DNA of 64,000 nucleotides from a bacterium (GTDB lineage: Bacteria; Verrucomicrobiota; Verrucomicrobiia; Limisphaerales; J093), in the NCBI GenBank assembly GCA_021780105.1, contig JAJXZJ010000065.1, positions 1 to 64,000 on the forward strand, written 5' to 3'. Below are positions 54,847-63,736 of this stretch, piece after piece; position 1 is the first letter of the stretch; each line of letters opens with the position of its first letter. The notes under the pieces are model-generated. The model had not been told where the DNA came from, made no database searches, and saw only the letters and a program-made list of their open reading frames with translations. Both the position numbers and the translations under genes were made by a program.

Positions 54847-56271
54847 ATGCCCCGCCCGGCCAAATCGCAGTGGGATTTCGGCGAACTTTTTCCCGCCGCG
54901 GAAACGCGCCGCGTGCTCAGCGTCGCCGAGTTGACCGTGCAGGTGAAACGCCTGCTCGAAACGCAAATCGGCCGCGTCTGGGTTTCCGGCGAGGTCACCA
55001 ACCTGCGCGTCCAGGCCTCCGGTCACGCCTACTTCACGCTGAAGGACGCCGTCGCCCAGCTCAGTTGCGTGTTGTTCCGTGGCGACGCCCGCGGCAGCCG
55101 GGAGCTGCTCGCCGACGGCCGGAAGGTTTTGCTGGAGGGCGAACTCACCGTTTACGAGCCGCGCGGCCAATACCAGCTCCGCGTCACCGCCGTCGAACTC
55201 CAGGGCGTTGGCGCGCTGCAACTCGCGTTCGAGCGGCTCAAGCAAAAGCTCAATGCCGAGGGCCTGTTTGCGTCGGAACGCAAACGGCCGCTGCCGCGCT
55301 TCCCGCGGCGGATCGGCATCGTCACCTCGCCCACCGGCGCCGCCTTGCGCGACGTGTTGCACGTCGTCCAGCGCCGCGATCCCGCGCTGGAACTCGTCCT
55401 TGCGCCGTGCCGTGTGCAAGGCGAGGGCGCGGCGGCGGAAATTGCCGAAGCTGTTAAATTGTTAAACTGTTCCAGCGTAAAATGGGAAAACGATTCAGCC
55501 CTTCAACCATTCAATCATTCAACCCAACTCGATCTGATTCTCGTCACCCGCGGCGGCGGTTCGCTTGAGGATTTATGGGCGTTCAACGAGGAAGCCGTGG
55601 CGCGCGCGATTTTCGAGTCGGCGCTGCCGGTGGTGTCGGCGGTCGGGCACGAAATTGATTTCACCATCAGCGATTTCGTGGCGGACGTGCGGGCGGCGAC
55701 GCCCAGCGCCGCCGCGGAGATCATCACGGAAGGCGTGTTCGCCAGCCGGCAATTCCTCGCCGGGGCGACGGGCCGCCTGCGGCAGCTTGCCGGCCGGCGA
55801 TGGGAGCAGGCGCAAGGCGATTTCGCCAGGCTCGCGCAACGCCTTGGCCGGGCGCATCCGCGCCGGCGGTTGAACGAGCAATGGCAGCGGCTGGACGATT
55901 TGCGGGGCGCGCTGGACCGCGCGGCGAAGTTCCGCGTGCGCGAATCCCGCACCCGTTGGCAGTCGCTGCTGGCCGCGTGGCGACGGCTGCATCCGGCGGA
56001 AACGCTGGCGCGGCGGCGCGAGCTGTTGGGGCAACTGGAGCGGCAACTGGGCGAGCGGGCACGCTGGCGCTGGTCGGAGCAGCAGAACCGCGCGCACAGT
56101 TTGTTTGACCGCCTGAGGTTGCTCTCACCGGAGCAGGTGCTGGCGCGCGGCTACTCGATCACCTTCGATGCTACGAGCGGAAAGATCATTCGTGCCGCCA
56201 TCGAAACCCGCGTCGGCCAGGCGCTGAAAACCCGCGTCCAACGCGGCGAGATTCGCAGCGTGGTGGAGTGA
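54847..56271 (+). CDS. xseA: Exodeoxyribonuclease VII large subunit
   Basis: XseA with XseB degrades single-stranded DNA. The 474-residue protein has an N-terminal OB fold (VLSVAELTVQVKRLLETQIG, VWVSGEVTNLRVQASGHAYF), the catalytic core (FPRRIGIVTSPTGAALRDVL, LDLILVTRGGGSLEDLWAFN, SAVGHEIDFTISDFVADVRA, TPSAAAE) and a helical C-terminus ending EQVLARGYSITFD. An AT-rich, low-similarity insert lies at residues 202-228. The ATG at 54847 is used; a GTG at 54838 overlapping the ymdB stop is an alternative. No xseB gene follows. A scrambled partial copy of its 3' half lies at 58930-59155. Confidence 0.94.
   Translation: MPRPAKSQWDFGELFPAAETRRVLSVAELTVQVKRLLETQIGRVWVSGEVTNLRVQASGHAYFTLKDAVAQLSCVLFRGDARGSRELLADGRKVLLEGELTVYEPRGQYQLRVTAVELQGVGALQLAFERLKQKLNAEGLFASERKRPLPRFPRRIGIVTSPTGAALRDVLHVVQRRDPALELVLAPCRVQGEGAAAEIAEAVKLLNCSSVKWENDSALQPFNHSTQLDLILVTRGGGSLEDLWAFNEEAVARAIFESALPVVSAVGHEIDFTISDFVADVRAATPSAAAEIITEGVFASRQFLAGATGRLRQLAGRRWEQAQGDFARLAQRLGRAHPRRRLNEQWQRLDDLRGALDRAAKFRVRESRTRWQSLLAAWRRLHPAETLARRRELLGQLERQLGERARWRWSEQQNRAHSLFDRLRLLSPEQVLARGYSITFDATSGKIIRAAIETRVGQALKTRVQRGEIRSVVE
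55451..55529 (+). repeat. AT-rich in-frame insert within xseA
   Basis: This stretch of about 79 bp has much lower GC than its surroundings and includes TTAAATTGTTAAAC and three near-repeats of TTCAAYCAT (55502-55523). It encodes KLLNCSSVKWENDSALQPFN in a variable linker before the LDLILVTRGGG core. It resembles a small inserted element, but no clear ends can be defined. Confidence 0.4.
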
Positions 56272-56669
56272 TGCCGCGCTGGAAATTTGAAACCTGGGTG
56301 CCCATGCGCCCATCGTTGGTTAGGAGCGGTCGGCCTCAAGCCGCGAACGACCGCGATTTCATTTCGGGCATCGGAATGCCGCTGACCCGCGGCAAGGGGA
56401 AGGCAAAAAGCGGTTGAAGGTCGCCAAAATAAGTTCTGGATATTTTCAACGGCTTAGAGTTTAACTCGGTTGAGTCAATCAGGGTGTGGTATGAGCCGGC
56501 GCAGAACAGCTCGCAGTGCGAGGGTGGGTCGGAATCCTTCCGATACCGACCCCAAGCGCCACGGTCTGTCTCTGGGCGCAGGCGGGTGGTCCGCCTTCTC
56601 AACTCGATCCACCGTTTTTGCCGTCTTTCCAAAAATCAACCGTTAACCACAAACAAACAAATCATTCCT
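56272..56669. other. Intergenic region after xseA with hairpin
   Basis: Nearly 400 bp without a credible gene. GCGGTCG (56326-56332) and CGACCGC (56348-56354) form a 7-bp stem with a 15-base loop, followed by GATTTCATTTC, a possible weak terminator for xseA. The second half, including AAACAAACAAATCATTCCT just before the next ATG, probably holds that gene's promoter and leader. Confidence 0.45.
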
Positions 56670-57503
56670 ATGCGTCACATAACTCTATCAGTCATAATCG
56701 CCGTGCTGGGCTTGGCCCACTACACGTCACAAGCAGTGGAACCGTCTATTGCGATAAACCTCAACACTGCGACCGGAGAAATCGAGCCACCTGTGTACGG
56801 AAGCTCAGACGCTGAATTTAACGCAGGCAACTTCTATATAAATCCGTATTATTTATAAGCGGGAAAATTCAGCACAGTTATCGTGTACACGAATGGCTGG
56901 GATCACTACTATTACACCTTCACAAATTCCATTCACGATATCTTCGCTACTGCGCCGGGAGCGAATCCACCGCAAATCATTAAGTTGAACGCTAACGCAT
57001 GGAACAACGGGGATGGGGCAACGGGCGGCTCGGTGAAGGCCCTCGCTTATGATCCTGCGCTCATGGTTTTATATCTGGGCGGTACGTTTACCACCGTGGG
57101 CGGCAACCCCAATATGCAAGCCTTTGGCATTTACGAGTCGGGCGTGGGTTGGATTCAAAATTACACTCTGCAGGTGGAATACGGCGTTACCGGGATGTCC
57201 CTTAACAACGGGGTGATTTCGTTTATGGGCACTTATCCTTACGCTTACACCGGCAATTGGGATTTTCCTGGCAATGACAGCTTCGCCGGCCGATACTTCA
57301 ACCCGCCGGGAGAAGGCTTGGGCTGGCAAGTCTGGCCAGGCTATCCCATTACCTATGGTGGCTATTTTACCGGCGGTTCGGGAAGCTTGGGACCAGTGCA
57401 AGAATTGCCTGCGTATGTCATTGAGCGCTTCGGTCCGCCGTCCGTTGATGTGACGGCATCAGTGCCAGGAGCACCGTTCGTACTGCAACCGATTCAGCCA
57501 TGA
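56670..57503 (+). pseudogene. Secreted protein gene interrupted by an in-frame TAA
   Basis: A signal peptide (MRHITLSVIIAVLGLAHYTS) starts the frame. After residue 62 (NPYYL) a TAA at 56856-56858 interrupts it, yet the same frame continues open with coding-like text (AGKFSTVIVYTNGWDHYYYT, YDPALMVLYLGGTFTTVGGN) to 57503. The continuation contains one blade-like unit resembling those of the giant protein at 41170. Base composition is lower in GC than in the neighbours. Its stop overlaps the ATG of the prepilin gene (ATGA). This is either a recent nonsense mutation, a sequencing error or a readthrough site. Confidence 0.65.
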
Positions 57504-58518
57504 ACTCAGCAAGCGTCAATCGGCCAGCGAGAAAGCGGGGGCCAGCGTGGCGGTGGACTGGCTTTACGCTCATCGAACTGCTGGTGGTCATCGCGATCAT
57601 CGGCATTCTGGCCTCGCTGCTGTTGGCGGCGCTGGCTGCGGCCAAGGCCAAGGCGCAAAGCGTCGTGTGCCTGAACAACCTGCGGCAAATCACACTGCCC
57701 TTCAAAATGGCCGTGGACGACGACTCCGGCCGGCTGGGAGCCGACCGCTTCGACACAAATACTGAGGGAGGGCCTCGTGATCTTCACGCGACAGCCGAGT
57801 TGGATTGGGCCATCAACCATTGGGGAAAGGCCAACGAGGGCTGGATCTGTCCGGCTGCCCCCGCCGGGGGGCAGCATTCCACAGCATGGCTGGCGGCGTT
57901 GAATGATGGTAAGGGGAACGGACCCCTGTTGTCCAGCGGAGCGGTCCACTTGGCTTGGGAATGGGCGCTGGGGGGGGACAACCGGCGCCGTCGCAACCCG
58001 TGCCGCCGGCGCCTTCCTCGAGCGGGGGATTCCAGCTTGGTCCGCCTATTACGTCAGGTCTCCCTGCCCAATTTGGCAGTTACACTTACAACAACTGGCT
58101 TGGCACCTGGTGGTGGAATGCCGATAGTGATGGCGAGGGTTTTAGGCCGGATGGACCTGACCACACGTTTGAGGTCGAGGGCGAAATGGATCACCCATCG
58201 CAAACGCCGGTCTTTGCCGATGGCCTCACTCCCTGTTTTGCTTGGCCCCAAGCCACGGACCTGCCGGCAGCAAATCTGGAAACCGGCCAAAACCAAGATG
58301 GAACCTTCAGTTTGGGCATGAACCAGCTCACGATTCCCCGCCATGGTTCGGGCGTCGGTCACGCCTCGACGAATTACCCGTCCTCAGTGCCCTTGCCCGG
58401 AGCGATCAACGTTTCGTTTTACGACGGCCATGTCGAGCAGGTCCGGCTGGAGCGGCTCTGGTCGCTCTATTGGCACAAGGACTACGTGCCGCCGGTGAAG
58501 CGGCCGGGATTGAAATGA
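57500..58518 (+). pseudogene. Type IV prepilin-like (DUF1559-type) gene split at a G8 tract
   Basis: The N-terminal half (frame starting MNSASVNRPARKR) has the prepilin peptidase site [20 protein letters not shown] and the conserved [17 protein letters not shown]. The C-terminal half is in another frame: YTYNNWLGTWWWNADSDGEG, SLGMNQLTIPRHGSGVGHAS and the family's end SFYDGHVEQVRLERLWSLYW. The switch lies at a run of eight G at 57970-57977. With nine (or six) G the gene would be one open frame of about 339 residues. Such proteins are probably minor pilins or pseudopilins. It is translationally linked to the preceding gene. Confidence 0.75.
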
Positions 58519-58929
58519 AAGTGAAACCGGACCGAAATGAGGTTGGAACGCTCCCCTAAAATTGAGCCAGGAGTTATGAGCGTTGCCGGCGGTGTTCGCC
58601 GCGCGCTGGCGCGCTCCGGTCGGGGCTGCGCCCCTCCCTGCGCACGCCAGCGCGGAACAACCAAAACCATGAACCAAAACTCTCATAGCAACTGGATCAA
58701 CAAACGGGGGCTTGCCAGTCGGCAGGCACCCAGTCCCGCAGGTTCGGGGGCAGCAGCAAGGGGGTGTCACGGTCAACGTTCACGAAGCGCGGGCCCATAG
58801 ATATCGGCTGGACTCTGCTACCCGCTCCCGTGTTCAAAACCTCAGCAAAAATGTTGGGGGAAAGTCCGACAGGCTGCTAGCGTTCCGGCCGCATGTCGCC
58901 GCGCGCGGCGCTCCAGATCGCGCCGCACA
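58519..58929. other. Non-coding region with a palindromic element
   Basis: No gene is visible. CGCGCTGGCG (58602-58611) pairs perfectly with CGCCAGCGCG (58645-58654), enclosing a second hairpin GGGGCTGCGCCCC (58622-58634), so the whole forms a compound hairpin like the small repeats elsewhere in the window. Less perfect complementarity extends outward (CCAGGAGTTATGAG against CTCATAGCAACTGG). The rest to 58929 shows nothing recognisable. Confidence 0.5.
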
Positions 58930-59157
58930 TTTGCAACGCCCAGTGCCGCAGTGGAGATCATCACCGAAGGCGTGTTTGCCAGCCGGCAATTCCTCGCCGA
59001 GGCGCCGGGCCGCCTGCGGCACTTGGTCGGCAGCAGTCGGAACGGGCGCAAAACGCGTTTGGGGCGTCGCCCAACGCCTCGCCCGCGCGCACCCGCACCG
59101 GCCAGACGCTAAAGACCCGCGTCAAACGCTGCGAAATTCGCAGCGCCGTAGAGTAGC
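58930..59157 (+). pseudogene. Scrambled partial copy of xseA
   Basis: 58935-59095 matches xseA about 55700-55865, including GAGATCATCAC and AGCCGGCAATTCCTCGCC. 59098-59155 matches the xseA 3' end (56212-56271: CCAGACGCTAAAGACCCGCG against CCAGGCGCTGAAAACCCGCG, then ATTCGCAGCG). About 350 bp between are missing, and several indels break the frame. The copy has the same orientation as xseA and ends with a TAG in place of TGA. It is a decayed, internally deleted duplicate. Confidence 0.85.
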
Positions 59158-59215
59158 TGGCGGCTGCGCTGGTGCGTCGTGTCAATTCCGCGAGGCGTGG
59201 ACTCCGCCAGCGGTG

Positions 59216-60472
59216 CTACTGCGCAAAGAATTTCTGAATTTCGCGGAGGACGGCGACGAATTGGTCCACCTCGGCGCGGGTGTTGTAAAAATAGAAGCTC
59301 GCGCGCGCCGTGGACATGACGCCCAGTTTTTTCATGAGCGGCTGGTTGCAGTGGTGGCCACCGCGCAGCGCCACGCCGAACTGATCGGCCACCGTCACGA
59401 GATCGTGGGCGTGGACCTCGTTCAGCAGGAAGCTGACGACGCCCGCGCGGCCGGTGCGCGGGCCGAACAGGCGCAGGCCGTTGACGCGTGACAACTGCTC
59501 CACCGCGTGCGCGACCAGCTCGCGATCGTGCTGGGCAATGCGCTCGCGGCCGACGGCGTCGAGGTAATCCATGGCCGCGGCCAGGCCGATGGCGCCGGCG
59601 ATGTCCGGCGTGCCGGCCTCGAACTTGTGCGGCACGGTATTCCACCGGCTTTCAAAGAAATCCACGCTGGCAATCATGTCGCCACCGCCCTGCCACGGCG
59701 GCATGGCTTCGAGCCGCTCCTTGCGTCCGTAAAGCGCACCGATGCCGGTCGGCCCGCAGAGCTTGTGACCGGACAGCGCGAGGAAATCGCAGCCGATGGC
59801 CTGCACGTCGAGCGGCAGATGACCGGCGCTTTGCGCGGCGTCCACCAGTGTCACGATACCAAGCTGGCGCGCCCGCTCGCAAAGCTCGGCCACCGGATTG
59901 ATCGTGCCGAGCGTGTTCGACACGTGCGTGAAGGCAAACAGCTTGACGCCGGGCACGAGCAATTCATCGAGCCGGCCCAGATCGAGCAGGCCGTCGTCAC
60001 CGGTGACCGGCAGATAGACCAGTTGCGCGCCGGTGCGCTGCGCGAGCAACTGCCACGGCACGATGTTGCTGTGGTGCTCCATCTCGGTGAGCAAAATACG
60101 GTCGCCGGCCTTGAGCTGGGCGTTGCCCCAGGTGTTCGCGACGAGGTTGATCGCCTCGGTCGTGCCGCGCGTGAAGACGATCTCCTCCGTCGAGCGGGCG
60201 TTGAGAAAGGCGGCGGTCCGGGCGCGCGCCGCTTCGTAGGCGGCGGTGGCGCGGTTGCTCAGCTCGTGAATGCCTCGGTGGACGTTGGCGTTGTCGCGGC
60301 GGTAGTAATGGTCGAGCGCCGCGAGCACCGCCAGCGGCTTCTGCGTGGTGGCGGCGTTGTCGAAGTAAATCAGCGGCCGGCCGTTGACGGTTTGATCGAG
60401 GACGGGAAAATCGGCGCGCAACGACTCCAAGGCGGCCGGCGGGCGTTGGGGGGAAACAGGATTCGCGGTCAT
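59216..60472 (-). CDS. sufS: Cysteine desulfurase SufS
   Basis: SufS takes sulfur from cysteine and passes it to SufU for iron-sulfur cluster assembly. The 418-residue PLP enzyme contains PLIYFDNAATTQKPLAVLAA, DNANVHRGIHELSNRAT, EMEHHSNIVPWQLLA, VDAAQSAGHLPLDVQAIGCD, the PLP lysine in FLALSGHKLCGPTGIGALYG and the catalytic cysteine in LRGGHHCNQPLM. The ATG at 60472 (MTANPVSPQ) is chosen; the frame upstream overlaps sufT. It is the last gene of the sufCDUTS run. Confidence 0.95.
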   Translation of the reverse strand: MTANPVSPQRPPAALESLRADFPVLDQTVNGRPLIYFDNAATTQKPLAVLAALDHYYRRDNANVHRGIHELSNRATAAYEAARARTAAFLNARSTEEIVFTRGTTEAINLVANTWGNAQLKAGDRILLTEMEHHSNIVPWQLLAQRTGAQLVYLPVTGDDGLLDLGRLDELLVPGVKLFAFTHVSNTLGTINPVAELCERARQLGIVTLVDAAQSAGHLPLDVQAIGCDFLALSGHKLCGPTGIGALYGRKERLEAMPPWQGGGDMIASVDFFESRWNTVPHKFEAGTPDIAGAIGLAAAMDYLDAVGRERIAQHDRELVAHAVEQLSRVNGLRLFGPRTGRAGVVSFLLNEVHAHDLVTVADQFGVALRGGHHCNQPLMKKLGVMSTARASFYFYNTRAEVDQFVAVLREIQKFFAQ

Positions 60473-60494
60473 GCGGAACAGCAGCCCGAAGGGG

Positions 60495-61064
60495 CTAATA
60501 CAAGCCAAGCTGGAGCCGGGCGGCCTCGGTCATCATGCCTTGATTCCACGGTGGATCCCACACCAGCTCGACGTTCACCTCGTCCACTTCTTCGAGCGAG
60601 ATGATCCGGTTTTGCACGTCTTGCTGGAGCACCGGCCCCATGCCGCAGCCGGGCGCCGTGAGCGTCATTTTCACATCCACGCGAAACAGGCCGCCGGCAC
60701 CAGCCGGTTCGACGCGGCAGTCATAGACCAGGCCGAGGTCCACGATATTGACCGGGATTTCCGGATCATAACAGGTTTTGAGCGTGTCCCAGACGAGCTT
60801 TTCGATGTCCTCGCGCGAGCGGGGCACGCCGCGCAGGGTGGTCGCCGGAGCGGCGGTCGGCGCGAGGCCGAGCGCGTCGGCATCGCGGCCCTCGATGCGG
60901 AACATGTTGCCGTTGACCACCACGGTGTAACTGCCGCCGAGCGACTGCGTGAGGCGCGCCTGTTCGCCGGCCAGCAGCGTGACTTTTGTCCCGACGGGGA
61001 CGATCGAGGCGGGCACGTCGCGGGTCAGGGTGACGAGTTCGTTGACGACGGCGGTGGCGTTCAT
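60495..61064 (-). CDS. sufT: SufT-like MIP18/DUF59 Fe-S maturation protein
   Basis: This 189-residue protein has an N-terminal SufT-specific region (PVGTKVTLLAGEQARLTQSL, GGSYTVVVNGNMFRIEG) and a C-terminal MIP18/DUF59 domain (WDTLKTCYDPEIPVNIVDLG, LTAPGCGMGPVLQQDV, DPPWNQGMMTEAARLQLG). SufT proteins help mature iron-sulfur proteins. It sits between sufU and sufS with 4-bp and 22-bp gaps, consistent with one operon. Confidence 0.92.
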   Translation of the reverse strand: MNATAVVNELVTLTRDVPASIVPVGTKVTLLAGEQARLTQSLGGSYTVVVNGNMFRIEGRDADALGLAPTAAPATTLRGVPRSREDIEKLVWDTLKTCYDPEIPVNIVDLGLVYDCRVEPAGAGGLFRVDVKMTLTAPGCGMGPVLQQDVQNRIISLEEVDEVNVELVWDPPWNQGMMTEAARLQLGLY

Positions 61065-61068
61065 GGCG

Positions 61069-61515
61069 TCATTCGGTGGAAACGGGCTGGTCCTTGCCCT
61101 CCACGGCCGCCATCGCGGCGTGCCAGGGCAGGATGGCGCACTTCACACGCGCCGGAAATTTGTGGACGCCGGCGAACACGGCCAGCTTGCCCAGGTCGGC
61201 GCCGGCGGTTTCGCCCGTGGTGACCAGTTCGTGAATCCGGGCAAACAATGCCTTCGCCTCGGCGCGGGTGCGGCCTTTCAACGCTTCGGTGAGAATCGAA
61301 GCCGAAGCCTTCGAGATGGCACAGCCCGAACCCTGGAAGCTGATGTCCTTGATCACGTCGCCGGCCATTTCGAGGTAAAGCGTGACGTTGTCGCCGCAGA
61401 GTGGATTCTGCCCCTGCGCCGTGCGGTTCGCGCTGGCGAGCGGCCGGAAATTCCGCGGCGACCGGCTGTGATCCAGGATCACCTGCTGGTAAAGGTCATT
61501 CAGTTCGTCCAACAT
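61069..61515 (-). CDS. sufU: SufU-type Fe-S scaffold / sulfur carrier
   Basis: This 148-residue zinc-containing protein accepts sulfur from SufS. The three conserved cysteines are visible in NPLCGDNVTLYL, FQGSGCAISKASASILTEAL and FPARVKCAILPWHA. The start MLDELNDLYQQVILDHSRSP is the family start; the longer frame upstream lies in the sufD coding region. The gap to sufD is 28 bp and to sufT 4 bp. Confidence 0.95.
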   Translation of the reverse strand: MLDELNDLYQQVILDHSRSPRNFRPLASANRTAQGQNPLCGDNVTLYLEMAGDVIKDISFQGSGCAISKASASILTEALKGRTRAEAKALFARIHELVTTGETAGADLGKLAVFAGVHKFPARVKCAILPWHAAMAAVEGKDQPVSTE

Positions 61516-61543
61516 GGTCGTGTTTTCGGCACGCCGGCGTCCG

Positions 61544-62890
61544 TCAAACGGCCGACGTCTCGAGTTTCGCCTGCTTGTGCTCCGCCAGCCGCCGGCGGAC
61601 AAGCCGGTCCAGTTCCTCGCGCGCCGGCACGCAGCGAACGCGCTCGATAATCTCACCGCCGAAGGCGTGAATCAACATGCGTCGCGCAAGGTCGCGCGGG
61701 ATGCCACGGGAGCGCAGGTAGAAAATGGACTCCGGGTTGAGCTGGCCGACGGTGGCGCCGTGCGTGCATTTCACATCGTCGGCGTAAATCTCCAGTTGCG
61801 GCTTGGTGTCCACGGTCGCCTCGTCGGACAGCAGCAGGTTTTTGTTGGTCTGCTTGGCGTCCGTCTTCTGCGCCGGCTGACGGACGAGGATGCGGCCGTG
61901 AAAGACGCCTTTCGCCCGGCCGTCGAGAATGCCGTTGAAATACTCGTGGCTCGCGCAATGCGGCCGCGCGTGGTCCACGATCATGTGGTGGTCCAGCAAC
62001 TGATCGTCGCCGGCGAGGTAAAGCCCGTTGAGGACGCACTCGATGCCCTCGCCATCCAGCACCGTGCGGATGTTCTGGCGCGCCAGCCGGCTTCCCAGCG
62101 CGAAGGAGTGCGCGACGAGGTTCACGCCGCGGCCCAGATGCGCGTGCAGCACGGCGAAATGAAACGCCTTCCGGCTTTCGTCCTGCAGCTTCACAAGTTC
62201 CACCACCGCGCCGTCGCCCACGGCCAGCTCGGTGACGGCGTTCGTGAACGTCGCGCCGTCGGCCAGGCCCACGTGGGTTTCAACGATCGTGACCTGGCTT
62301 TCGCGGCCGGCGACGATGAGATTGCGCGGCTGCGCGGCGACGCCGGCTGCGCGGCCCGTGCTGAGAAAAAGGAGCTGAACCGGCTCCTCGATCGTCTTGC
62401 CGGCCGGCACATGAATGAACGCGCCGTCGCGGAAGAACGCCTCGTTCAGCGCGATGAACGGATTCGCTTCCGTCCGCGTCCAGCGGGTCAAATACGGTTC
62501 CACCAAGGCCACGTCGTTCCGCAGTGCCGCGGCGAGGCTGCCGATGCGGACGCCGTCCGGATGCCGGCCGGTGCGCGACAGCTCCGGCGCGAAATGGCCG
62601 TCCACGAACACGAGCCGGTCGCCGGGCAGTTGGGCGAACGGCAGGCCGGCCAGGGCGTCGGCGGTCAGGTCGTTACGGGCGGATTCCGGCGCGGGCTGGA
62701 ACGGCAGTTCCGTGAGCGGCGCGACGTTGGTAAAGCGCCAGTCCTCCTGTTTCAGCGTCGGCAGGCCCAGTTCCGAGAAACGCGCAAACCCGGCCCGCCG
62801 GATCGGGGCCAGCCAGGCGGGCTGGACGGAGTCGCCGTCCGCGGGAGCAAACCCGGCCACGCGTTTTATGAATGTTGCGGCTTCCTTCAT
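61544..62890 (-). CDS. sufD: Fe-S cluster assembly protein SufD
   Basis: This 448-residue beta-helix protein partners SufB and SufC in the SufBC2D scaffold. Typical text is LPTLKQEDWRFTNVAPL at the start and DGAFIHVPAGKTIEEPVQLL, LARQNIRTVLDGEGIECVLN, HMIVDHARPHCASHEYFNGI, YADDVKCTHGATVGQLNPES and FYLRSRGIPRDLARRMLIHA. The last two contain the conserved SufD Cys/His region. It lies 31 bp downstream of sufC. sufB is not in the window. Confidence 0.93.
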   Translation of the reverse strand: MKEAATFIKRVAGFAPADGDSVQPAWLAPIRRAGFARFSELGLPTLKQEDWRFTNVAPLTELPFQPAPESARNDLTADALAGLPFAQLPGDRLVFVDGHFAPELSRTGRHPDGVRIGSLAAALRNDVALVEPYLTRWTRTEANPFIALNEAFFRDGAFIHVPAGKTIEEPVQLLFLSTGRAAGVAAQPRNLIVAGRESQVTIVETHVGLADGATFTNAVTELAVGDGAVVELVKLQDESRKAFHFAVLHAHLGRGVNLVAHSFALGSRLARQNIRTVLDGEGIECVLNGLYLAGDDQLLDHHMIVDHARPHCASHEYFNGILDGRAKGVFHGRILVRQPAQKTDAKQTNKNLLLSDEATVDTKPQLEIYADDVKCTHGATVGQLNPESIFYLRSRGIPRDLARRMLIHAFGGEIIERVRCVPAREELDRLVRRRLAEHKQAKLETSAV

Positions 62891-62921
62891 TAGTTCATCC
62901 TTGGAAACGCGGTTGGCATGT

Positions 62922-63689
62922 TCATGCCGCCGCGGCGGCCGGCGTCAGCCAGTCGTAGCCACGCGCCTCCAGTTCGAGCGCTAGCTCCTTGCCACCGGAG
63001 CGGACGATGCGGCCGTCCATCAGGACGTGAACGAAGTCCGGCACGATGTAATTCAGCAGGCGCTGGTAGTGGGTGATGACCAGTTGGGCGTTGTCCGGAC
63101 GGCGCAGTTTGTTGACGCCGGTGGCCACCACGCGCAACGCGTCAATATCGAGGCCGGAATCGGTTTCGTCGAGGATGGCAAGCTTCGGTTCCAGCACGGC
63201 CATCTGGAAGATTTCGTTCCTTTTCTTTTCACCGCCGGAAAAGCCGACGTTCACCGCGCGTTTCAACAGATCGGCGTCGAGATCGAGCAGCTTGATCTTG
63301 TCCTTGACCAGGCTGAGGAATTCCATCGCGTCCAGCTCCGGCAGGCCACGATGCCTGCGGATTTCGTTCAGCGCGGCCTTCAGAAAATAGGTGGAATTCA
63401 CGCCCGGAATTTCGACCGGGTATTGAAAGCCGAGGAACACGCCGGCGCGGGCGCGCTCCTCCGGAGCCAGTTCCAGCAGGTCCTCGCCCAGGTAATGCAC
63501 CGAGCCGCCGGTGACGTCGTAGCCATCGCGGCCGGCCAGCACGGCGGCGAGCGTGCTCTTGCCGCTGCCGTTCGGTCCCATGATGGCGTGGGTTTCGCCG
63601 GCTCGGATCGTCAGGCTGATGCCGTTGAGGATCGGCTTGCCGACCACGCCGGCGTTGAGGTCTTTGATTTCAAGAATCGGTTTGCTCAT
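62922..63689 (-). CDS. sufC: Fe-S assembly ATPase SufC
   Basis: This 255-residue ABC-type ATPase powers the SufBCD scaffold. Motifs are Walker A in HAIMGPNGSGKSTLAAVLAG, the Q-loop FLGFQYPVEIPGV, the signature NVGFSGGEKKRNEIFQMAVL, Walker B KLAILDETDSGLDIDALRVV and the H-loop QLVITHYQRLL. The start is MSKPILEIKD. Only 48 bp lie between it and the GxxExxY gene upstream, so either the operon promoter is in that short, AT-rich stretch (AACACGGATAAACACAGATT) or transcription comes from further upstream. Confidence 0.96.
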   Translation of the reverse strand: MSKPILEIKDLNAGVVGKPILNGISLTIRAGETHAIMGPNGSGKSTLAAVLAGRDGYDVTGGSVHYLGEDLLELAPEERARAGVFLGFQYPVEIPGVNSTYFLKAALNEIRRHRGLPELDAMEFLSLVKDKIKLLDLDADLLKRAVNVGFSGGEKKRNEIFQMAVLEPKLAILDETDSGLDIDALRVVATGVNKLRRPDNAQLVITHYQRLLNYIVPDFVHVLMDGRIVRSGGKELALELEARGYDWLTPAAAAA

Positions 63690-63736
63690 TTTGGAAATTC
63701 ATTCCAGCCACAGATTGAACACGGATAAACACAGAT

